Of a stretch of 64,000 nucleotides of DNA, positions 53,178 through 61,539 are shown piece by piece; position 1 is the first letter of the stretch, and each line of letters starts with the position of its first letter. The translations under genes were made by a program, and so were the position numbers. The DNA is taken from the NCBI GenBank assembly GCA_025594325.1, contig JANHCV010000001.1:1426001-1490000 (forward strand), written 5' to 3'. Under the pieces are notes generated by a model. It had not been told where the DNA came from, searched no databases, and was given only the letters and a program-made list of their open reading frames with translations. The stretch comes from Blastocladiella emersonii ATCC 22665. Lineage: Eukaryota > Blastocladiomycota > Blastocladiomycetes > Blastocladiales > Blastocladiaceae.

Positions 53178-53287
53178 GTTGTTGTCCTTGTTCCTAGTAG
53201 CTGTTCATACTATTTCGTAACAGTATTCCCTCCCCTCCTTTGGTCGTGCACGAAACGCGTTGTATTGGCAGGCAACCCGCATCCCGC

Positions 53288-54956
53288 TCACTCGACCTTC
53301 TTGGGCGACCGCGCCGCGCGGCGGATCAGGCACAGGAAGCCGATGCCAGCGCTACACGCAGGCCGGACCGTTAGTTGTTGCTCGCACCTGTTCAAGACTG
53401 AGGTTCAGCGTACACGACGCCGAGAAGAACGAGCACCACGACGCCCGAGACAAGCGACTCGCCGCGCCCCGTACGCAGCATGCCCGTCGCCGCCGCGACC
53501 CCGCGCGGCCACGCTGGCAGGTCCACGAGGTCGAGAAACGCGTACACGCCCGTCGCCGACCCGGTCGCCGCCATCCCCGCGATCGGCGACGCGAGCACCG
53601 CCTCGACGTACACGCGACCACCGACCACGTACGCCGGCTTGACGACGCGCACGCCGTTCGACGACAGCGACACGTTGGCCGCGACGATCCGCGGCAGGTC
53701 GAGCGGGACCGCGACGTCGTCGACGCCCGCGAGCTCGCCGCGCGCGAGCCACGACGACTGCGTCGCGCCCGTGTCGCTGAGCCGGTACATGTTCGCGACG
53801 CGCGTCGTCAGCACCGTGTAAGGGTTGCCCGCCGAGATCGCAAAGGTGTCGTCGCGCCGCAGCCATGAGGTCACGTTCGCGGGACCCGCGACCGGGCCGG
53901 CGCGCGGGTTGCGCGATGGGTACGTTGTCAGGTTTAGATTCGGGCGCGACGTGAAGGCGCATGACAGGCGGAAGGTCAGTGTCGTCGGCGAGAGCGCGGA
54001 GAGGGGCGGGCCGCATGCGGTTGACGCGGCTGTGGCGGCCGAGCGCGGAAACGGTGCGCGGAGCGAGGTGCAGGAGAGGTCCGGCGACACGGAGGTCAGG
54101 GTGCAGGTGAACGGGCGGTACAGCTCGCAGTCGAGGCCGAGGCGGTCGATGGGGCAGGTGCAGTAGTGGTCGGCCTGGAGCCCTGCGGGTTAGCTCGCGG
54201 AGATCAGGACCAGCTCCCCAACACAACGCACCGTGGTGGAGAAGACAGGACAGCAAGTCGCCGTGCACGTCGTGTTCCCGGGCGGACACTGCGGGCACGG
54301 CGTCCGAACCACGCGCTTCTCAGTCGCGTTGCGCATCGACGCGGCCGTTTCAATCTCGCCGTCGCAGTTGTACTACCCAGTGACCGGTGAGTGAGCGATC
54401 GTCACGTAGGGTGACATGGGCCTACCAGTGTGCCATTGAACGAGCGGTATGAGCCGACGTTGCTGCAGGTGGTAGCGCGCTTCTGGAGATGTCGCTCGGC
54501 TCCAGCAGCCGGCGACCTCTCGACCGCGGCAGTCGGCGACCTCTCTGGCTCGTCAACAGCACGCGCACCAGGCAGCGTGTAGCCCGCTGGTAGCCGTTTA
54601 GGGACACCGGTCTGCCATTGCACGTACTTTCGCTGCGTCTCCTTGCCCGCAGCGGCCGATTCCAACACGCCGAGGAGCCTCGCGATCCCGCCATTCCATA
54701 GGTCCGCCAGCGCCAGTGCGCTCCAGTCTTCCGCGTCTTGTGGCAAGAGATTCATGGCAGTGATTTGTGAGTTGGTGAACAGAGAAGGACCGTCGCGGTT
54801 CGCGTCAGCCAGCTCGTCAGCGTGGGAGGGGCGGAGACGCGTCCCGAAATCACGTTGCGCCTCCCCTGACAACCAATCACGTGGGCCGCGCTGAACTGAT
54901 CCGCCACCCAGGCCCTGCTGCGCCGCCGAACAAAAAGCCGTGTCCGGCCCGCCCAC
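53288..54956 (-). CDS. EGF-like type I membrane glycoprotein
   Basis: Exons on the minus strand: 54426-54956 (5' limit uncertain), 54232-54372, 53414-54174, 53288-53351. Joined, the frame is intact for about 498 residues. The middle is Cys-rich: CPQCPPGNTTCTATCCP, then HYCTCPIDRLGLDCELY, which fits an EGF-like CxCxxxxxGxxC signature. Several N-x-S/T sites (ANVTS, ANVSL, RNATE) suggest glycosylation. Near the C-terminus a hydrophobic stretch SLVSGVVVLVLLGVVAGIGF is followed by a short basic tail (RRAARSPKKVE). The membrane span is split by the last 62-nt intron and restored by splicing. The N-terminal 170 residues have no clear signal peptide, so another 5' exon may exist. A KR pair precedes ATTCSNVG. 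Function unknown, perhaps cell-surface or wall related. Confidence 0.55.
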
Positions 54957-55991
54957 CCACGGATTGTTCCATCTACATTTGCCAAGCTGGGATATAGTGC
55001 GTGCTGCCGACGGCCGGCCCGAAAGGGTCGGACAGGGCAGTCCGAGATTCCTCCCCAGCGCGATCGCTCGCGGCCAGGGCTCCCCACGGAGATCTGGCTG
55101 CGGGGCCTCGGATTAGAGCTCTGCGGGTCTGCACACAGTCTCCTGCGGAGTGTCAACTTGAGGTCACAGTCCAACACGCTTCTCGCGCGACCGATATTGC
55201 TGCTTTATTGCTCGCGAGTAAATGATGATAAAAGCGGATGTATTAAATTCCCGTATGCACCCTGGGGATCATTTCGTTGCCTTCCTACTGAGACTACTCG
55301 CCCATCGTCCTGTTCCATCGTCACTGGAACTACGTTGCTACTTTGGCCCATCTGCACTCGGCATCGCCTCGAACACACGCGCAAAGGCTTCAAACATTCG
55401 CGCGGCGGAGCGAAACATACTATCCGACATCAGCAGCTCTGGGTAAGCCGCGTGCGTTTGTTGCTATCGTCAACAAGCACCTCAGACTCGACTTTTCCTC
55501 TTGTCTCTGCCACGATCGTATTGGCGATCAGTGCCCACGTTAGTGTGCCGGCCGCTGATGGCGTACGAGATGTCACCTTGAGAGCGCTGCAGGCGCGCGA
55601 TGGCCCCCGCTGTTGTGGGACGATAAACTCTTGCGTTCGAGTTCAGTCGCCAGCGCTTCCATGTGCGGCAATCGTTCATGGGTTGGGTTCTTTCGCGTTC
55701 CGTAAACACGAATCAGAGGCGTAGGGTCGTCGCGGACAGCGTGAGGGCGAGCGCGGCGGTGCCGTTGGCCAGGCTGTTGTACGCAATGTGAACATATTGC
55801 TGAGTGCGGCATGAAGATGAATTGATGAGGCTTCATCGTAACGTGTCCACTTGGTAGCAAGCCGGAGCCGGTCTCGGGTCGCCGAGACGCGACGTTCACG
55901 AGCACGTGCATGGCGCATCGACGCGAATCGGTTCGCAGGCTGAGGACTTGACGCGACTTTCGTACACGCTCAAGACTCATTTTAAGGGCAT
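54957..55991. other. Gene-poor stretch, less GC-rich
   Basis: About 1 kb to the left of two decayed gene fragments. From 55150 to about 55500 the sequence is clearly AT-richer. No frame has protein-like composition over any length. A minus-strand stretch near 55480-55560 is weakly protein-like, but is open for too few codons to call. Confidence 0.4.
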
Positions 55992-56438
55992 GTGCATGTC
56001 GGTCGGCAAGTCTTTCGTGCGCTCGGTCAGTGGTGCGAGATCAGTCGAGGCTCGCGCCACCGCGACATCTGCGCTGTGAGGGCCCGCACACGGTTGTCCG
56101 CCGAGACCAAGGCAGTACACGTACTTCACTACGCCGCCGATGCCATCGTCGACAAGATCCCCGCGCATCAGCTGAAGCTTATCCAGCCCGGTTCGGCCCT
56201 GTCGGACGACTCGGCCGTTGTGTGCGAGGTCCATAATCACCGCGACGGCGTGATCAACGAGCGCGAGTACCCGATCCGCTGGCCCGACCCGTCCGTCAAG
56301 AACTCGTAGCTCCCCGCCAGCAGCTTCGACACCGCCTGCGCCATCAACGACTACCACAAGTAGATTTCGGCTGACACCAGGCTGGAGCGCCTGGAGTCGC
56401 TGCCGTGTTTTGCCTTCAAGGTCGCCGAGTCCCTCTAA
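55992..56438 (+). pseudogene. Decayed gene fragment with in-frame stops
   Basis: The frame from the ATG at 55992 becomes protein-like from about 56095 (ETKAVHVLHYAADAIVDKIP, LKLIQPGSALSDDSAVVCEV, INEREYPIRWPDPSVKNS). It is interrupted by TAG at 56307 and again at 56361, yet continues in the same frame as sensible sequence (SFDTACAINDYHK, LERLESLPCFAFKVAESL) to a TAA at 56436. Such spacing of stops inside readable sequence suggests a dead exon. The source gene is not recognised. It lies next to the inverted copy of the ATRIP-like gene, so both may belong to one rearranged block. Confidence 0.45.
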
Positions 56439-56544
56439 GTTGTACTTCCTCACCAAGCTCCTGTTCCCCGCCGCCAAGTCTCGGCCATGGAGTCGCCGGC
56501 CGGCTCGTCGTCCGCCTGCGCCGCGCCCAAGCGCGCTCGCTCGC

Positions 56545-56995
56545 CGTGTCGTGCAGGACCGCGACGATGCGCGCGGCGATCCCGTTGACGGCCATCCAGT
56601 GCCACGACACGGCCACGGGAAAGTGCGCGGCGAGATAAGAGTACACCTCGAGCACGGCGACGTGCCTCGCGGCGATGCCGAGCTCGAGCTCCGCGCCGTC
56701 AGACCCCTGCTCGCGAGCACCAACGTCCGCGGGTGGCGCGACGACGGGCGACTCGCGCGGCGGGTCGACGCGCAGGAGCTTGCCGAGGAACGGGACGAGG
56801 GACCGGCGGTGCGCGAGCGACGCGATAGCCTGCGGGTCTGGACCAGAAGTACCATCTAGCGCGCGACGAGTGAAAGGTGCTTGCGCGAGGCACGGGCAAT
56901 GGACTTGATGACGGCGAACAGGCGGCACACGGCGCGGTAACACGGGTCGAGGCGGTCGCGTGGCGGTGAGGAAACAGCGCTCGCGACCGTGGTAG
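56545..56995 (-). pseudogene. Inverted partial copy of the ATRIP-like gene, decayed
   Basis: The minus strand here matches the + strand at about 63420-63950 nearly base for base over two blocks. The copy shows three breaks. About 100 bases (63528-63627 in the parent) are missing between two short GCGCGC repeats. The parent's ARWMVLL codon TGG is TAG at 56856-56858. A one-base deletion soon after (around the parent's VQTPQT) shifts the frame. Within the second block the reading is again clear (SLAHRRSLVPFLGKLLRVDP, HFPVAVSWHWMAVNGIAA). Similarity stops abruptly after the HDTAS codons at the lower end. It cannot make the parent protein and is a relict of a duplication with inversion. Confidence 0.85.
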
Positions 56996-57594
56996 AATCA
57001 AACGTATAATCGCCTCAGATCAGGTAAGCGGGGTATGCTTGCACCTGATCTCCCTCCCGAGCAGCCGGGAACGGGCGACCTGCCGAACCTGGGCGCGCGC
57101 TGTTCGTGCTCACGTGGCCCGTGTTCGCGCGCGAATTTCTCGGCTCGCGCGACCGGCGTCGAATTCGACCGCCGCCTCTGATCCGTCCCCCGCTCCCGCT
57201 CAGCAGCACAACTTGCAATGAATCGAATGCATCTCTAGCCGATTCCTCGCGCAATCTACGACCAGAACTTGCCGAACCCGTCTACGCGACTTCCACCGGC
57301 CGTGTCTCCCACGGCTGCCGCCGCCCAAGCGTCCCTCCGCGACCGACTGACCGACCGACCGACCGACCATGTCCGAAGCCTGCCCTGTTCACACGCGAGA
57401 CGGCGATACCTGCCCCCGTGTCGGCGGGATGCGTGAGCGGTCGACGTCGCAGTTTGCGCCATCAGCCCGAGAAGTACTCGTCGCTTCACCCGTGCTCGTC
57501 GTTTCACGCCGACTGACGGCTGTAACTACGGCTAGACGGCTACCATAGCGCGCATCAAGCAGTCCAAACGCGCCTCGCTCGCGTCCATCACGCG
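56996..57594. other. Intergenic stretch with a short GACC tandem repeat
   Basis: About 600 bases upstream of the RasGAP gene. A tandem run of the 4-bp unit GACC/GACT lies at about 57341-57368. No ORF with protein-like composition. The right end is the RasGAP promoter and leader. Confidence 0.45.
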
Positions 57595-60312
57595 ATGGCC
57601 GAGCCAACCCACGTCGCTCTCTGGATCGACCAACGAGCTTGCCGCCACTGGCTCAGCGAGTACGGCCAAGCTCAACGTACGTCCGCTCCGCTCGCCTCAC
57701 CGTCGGACTCACCGCTGACACTCGGATCCACTCGTCAGTCAGCCGAGCGCGAACGATTGCGCGTCGAGATCCGCGGCATGCTCCTGTCACACCGCCTCGA
57801 GCTCCTTGAGGCCATCGTCGCGAGCAAGTTCACCACCGAGCAGCTCACGCAGGTGACGCAGTCGATCATCAAACTCCTTTTCACGCAGTCGAGCGCCATG
57901 GTCGAGCGGTTTCTGCGCAACATTCTCGCGCGCAAGATCGTCGCGTACCGTACGGATTCCTGTCGTGTTCGGGTAACGCTTGGCGGCTGACTCGTGATTC
58001 GGCCTCGTAGACGCCGAGAACCCGCGCGACGGCGCCATGAAGAACGTGCTGCGCGACAACAGCCTCGAGGTCCTCCTCCTCTCGCTCTACGTCCGCAGCG
58101 AAGCGCGCGCGTACCTCGTGCATGCCCTCGCCGCGCCGATTCTCGCCCGCCTCGACGACCTCGCCGCCATCGAGACGGACCCGAACCGCGCGTCACCCGA
58201 GGTCGTCGCGGCCAGCGAGGCCAAGCTCCAGCTGATCTGCGTCGAGCTCATCACCGCCATCATGCAGAGCCACCGCCTGTTCCCCACGTCGGTCCGGCAG
58301 CTGTGTGTGTTTCTCCGCGAGCATGTCGACGTGACGCTCGGGATCTCGCAACCCACGCCGCGCGCCGCGATGCTCCCGCCGCTGCAGTTCGACCACATGG
58401 TCGAGGAACTGCTTGCCGTCGCGGGATGCGCCACGCCGTCGCCTTACGCGTCCGAGGACGAGTCCGTCTCGCCAACGGGCGCGGTTGTCGGTCTCGCCGA
58501 GGAGGCGGCAGCTGCGGTACCCGACGAGGACGGCTCGTTTCGCGAGCGGCTCCGCGCTAACAGCCGAATGCCGGCGGCCGCGCGGACCGGGTCGTATGGC
58601 CGGCAGCACAAGAGCGCGGACCCCATGTCCCCTGCCCCGGCGGAAGGTGGTGACGCCAGCACGGCGGCTGGATCAGTCCCGAGTCTCGGGCGGCCGCTCG
58701 AATGGGCCGGCTTCGGCGATGCTGCGCCTAGTCTACCCACGGCATCGAGCACGTCGGCGCCGGCTCTCGGTGACGCGCCGCTGCTTAGCACCGACCCGCC
58801 ACCCGCAGCGCGGCGCGCCAGCGCCAGCGCCAGCACGACGACCAGCCCGAGCGAGGAGAACGCGGTGATGCGGCGCCGCGCGCTCAAGCGCACCAACGCG
58901 CTGAACCGCCGCTCGCACCTCGTCACGTACACGGTGTCGGACCAGATTGTGTCGACATTCCTGTTCCTCCGCGTGTACGTGCCGGCGATCACGCTGCCCG
59001 ACCAGTACGGGATCATCGACGGCGACCGGCTGGACCGCAGCGTCGCGCGCGGCCTGCTGCAGTGCGGGAAGCTGCTCATGACCATTTGTAACGACGCCGA
59101 GTCCAAGAACTCGACCGTCACGGGTGCGCAGCTCCAGTTCCTGCTCGAGCAGCGCAAGCGGCTCAAGCTGTTTGTTGGGATGATGACGGCACCCGATCCG
59201 GTACGATGCTCGGCAAGCGTGTCTCGCGCGCAGTTTGACTGACGACCCTTGGTCCCCGTAGGCCTCGCTGGCATCCACCGAAGCGACTGTCGGACCACAA
59301 CAGCTGTCGTCCACCACCACCACCACCATGTCCATGGAGCCGCAGGGCATGCTGTCGACCATCGCCGCGAACGCGCGGCTTGCCGCTGCCGTGGCCAAGT
59401 TCGAGGCACCGCCGCCGTCCATGACCGTGCAGACGAATCTCCTGGACCCACTCGGTGCTCTGGGCGGCTCGCTCTCCAGTGCGTCACCCGTCGACGCGTC
59501 CGGTAAGAAGAACGGCGGCAATTCAATCAAGTCCATGTTCACGTCGCTCCGGCACAAGAAGAACCACCACCGGTCGCTCCCGCAGCTCACATCGATTGGC
59601 GCCGGCGCACCGGGCAACGAGAGCACGTCTGGACTCTCGGACTCGCCTTCGGGATCCTCGTCGACGTCGATCGGGTCCTCGGCCGAGTCGCACCCGACGG
59701 ACGCGCTGGTCGCGCAGATCGCCAAGGGGATGGAGCGCATCGAGAACTACGTCGTGTCGCGACTCGATGGGCCGCAGCAGCGCTCAAGGGTACGCTGCTC
59801 ACATCAGTTATTTCGGGGATCCGCTCGTCGCTCACCACCTCATTGTGTAGGAAATGACGCTGACGGTGCTCCGGCTCAAGACCGCGGTCGATCAGTTTCT
59901 CGCGGTCCCGACGTCGTCTTCCGACGCGCTCGACGCTGCAGGCGGGCGGAACGGCGAGCCGGACGGCCGCGGCGGGTCCAGCAACGGCGGAGCCAAGTCG
60001 GCGTCGTTTCTCAAGAACATTGGGCGGCGGCTGTGGTCGCGGTCGCAGCGGTCGCTCAACGAGACGGGGAGCGCGGACGGCAGCAGCGCCAACTCGTCGT
60101 CGAGCTTCGGGTCCATGCCGCGCGGCGGCGGCGGAAGCGGGGGCGCGAGCCTGTCCGCGACCAGCTCGGGCGTCTTCCGCGGCGGCGCGGGAGACTCAGC
60201 ACCACCGTCAAGACCCGAGCTCGCCAAGACGCTCTCGGACCCGTCGGTGCTCGCTGGACCCGTGGCGCAAGCGACCGCGCTTCAAGCGCGGCCAAGCGGG
60301 CCAGCTCAGTGA
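57595..60312 (+). CDS. Ras GTPase-activating protein with a split RasGAP domain
   Basis: Five exons (57595-57676, 57743-57949, 58011-59200, 59262-59789, 59851-60312) encode 822 residues. The RasGAP start is visible from about residue 60 (MVERFLRNILARKIVAY), with the arginine-finger segment VLRDNSLEVLLLSLY (R111), LVHALAAPILARL, IETDPNRASPEV and SHRLFPTSVRQLCVFLREHV. The second signature, STFLFLRVYVPAITLPDQYG (FLFLR at 413-417), follows only after a Ser/Pro/Ala-rich insertion of roughly 190 residues, where family members have a short link. The tail from about 495 is disordered with an NSIKSMFTSLRHKKNHH basic patch. It would switch Ras-type GTPases off. Introns are 66 nt and three of exactly 61 nt. 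The first acceptor is the second of two tandem CAGs, chosen by frame. Confidence 0.78.
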
Positions 60313-60396
60313 ACTCATGGAGATAAACGTGTACATTTTGGCTAGCTTCACGCGCGCTCGTGTTTTGTTTGATGTTGGCTACGACCGCACCACGTG

Positions 60397-61305
60397 CTAG
60401 TCGAGGGCGGACACGGTAGTGTGGTGGCCGGGCGGCGGAGTCGGCGTGCCGCGGCCCAGCTTGGCCTCGAGGAAGGGCGCGAGGTCGCGTAGCGCGCGAG
60501 ACCGCGCCGAAATGCGGTTCTTGACCTCGCCCGACATCTCGGCGTAGGTCAGCGACCAGCCGTCGGGCTGGAAGACGGGGGTCCAGCCAAAGTGGGTCGG
60601 CCCGCGAGGCGCGACGATGGTGCCGTCGTTGCGGCCCTGGAAGACGACGGGTTCCGCACCCGGGCCGTCCGAGTAGGCAAAGGTGGTCAGCACGTACGCG
60701 GTCTTGTCGTCGAAGCCGTGCAGCATCCGGACGAGGCCCTCGAGGCCGAGAGACTTGTAGAACCATTTGCTGTCGCGGACGCGAGGTTAGCGCGCTTCCA
60801 GGTGTCACGACGAGGAGACGCGTCGGTACATGTAGGGTCCGGGCAGCCCGTTGAGCGCGTTGAAGCACAAGGCCGTATCTTCGACGATGACAGGTCCGTT
60901 GAGCTACGAGCGCGGCGGCAAGCGGGATCAGCTCTCAACAACTGGTCACACGCACGCCACCTTCGCATCAAGCGGGCGCACCAGAGTCGCCGCGAGCCGG
61001 CACTTCTCGGTCGACACGGTGCGCGGGTCGCCCTGGTACTCGGGGACTATGGCAAGGCGCGACGCGATCAGTACACGATCACGGCGGCCCGCTCGGCCTC
61101 ACGGTCCGTGATCGGGCGTGATCCCGGCGCGCAGCGTACGGTCAATGTCGACGGGAAGGAGCGGTACGCGGCTGCCGAGGATGGCCTGCACCTCGCGCAG
61201 CTTGTTCGCGTTGCCCGTCACAAAGACCAGCGGCTTCTCGCTCGAATCGGCCACGATGCCCTGATGTTCGACTCCCGATGAGCCCATGTTGGTTGCCTGG
61301 GACAT
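60397..61305 (-). CDS. HAM1: Inosine triphosphate pyrophosphatase (ITPA/HAM1)
   Basis: Four exons (61140-61305, 60982-61046, 60830-60903, 60397-60769) encode 225 residues. The substrate motif [16 protein letters not shown] near residue 30, then [30 protein letters not shown] and the closing [21 protein letters not shown] (with FGWDP-like FGWTP) and [13 protein letters not shown] are diagnostic. The enzyme hydrolyses ITP, dITP and XTP to monophosphates, cleaning the nucleotide pool. The N-terminal 24 residues are extra relative to typical members. The GPYIKWF motif is split by a 60-nt intron and restored. Other introns are 93 and 78 nt. Head-to-head with the ATRIP-like gene, with 234 bp between starts. 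Confidence 0.92.
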
Positions 61306-61539
61306 GACTAGTTCTAATGGCTGGGCGGGGAGAGAGAGGGTTGGTTACGGCGCTTTCGCCGCTCTAGTCCGGTGGTCGGCGGGTCCGAGGCTGGGTCCGA
61401 GGCGCGCCTAAGGAAGGCCAGCGAGAGCGAGCGAGTCGGGTCGGGCCGCTTTCGACTCACCGGCGCACGCGAGCTGCAGCCGGTCGCGCGCGGTTTCGGC
61501 GCCCTCCCCGTGTCCTCCCCTCCGACTACGCCCGATCCC

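Noticed and set aside
54957-55991. Search for a gene in the AT-richer 1-kb stretch
   Set aside because: No frame long enough with protein-like composition and no tRNA cloverleaf found by eye.
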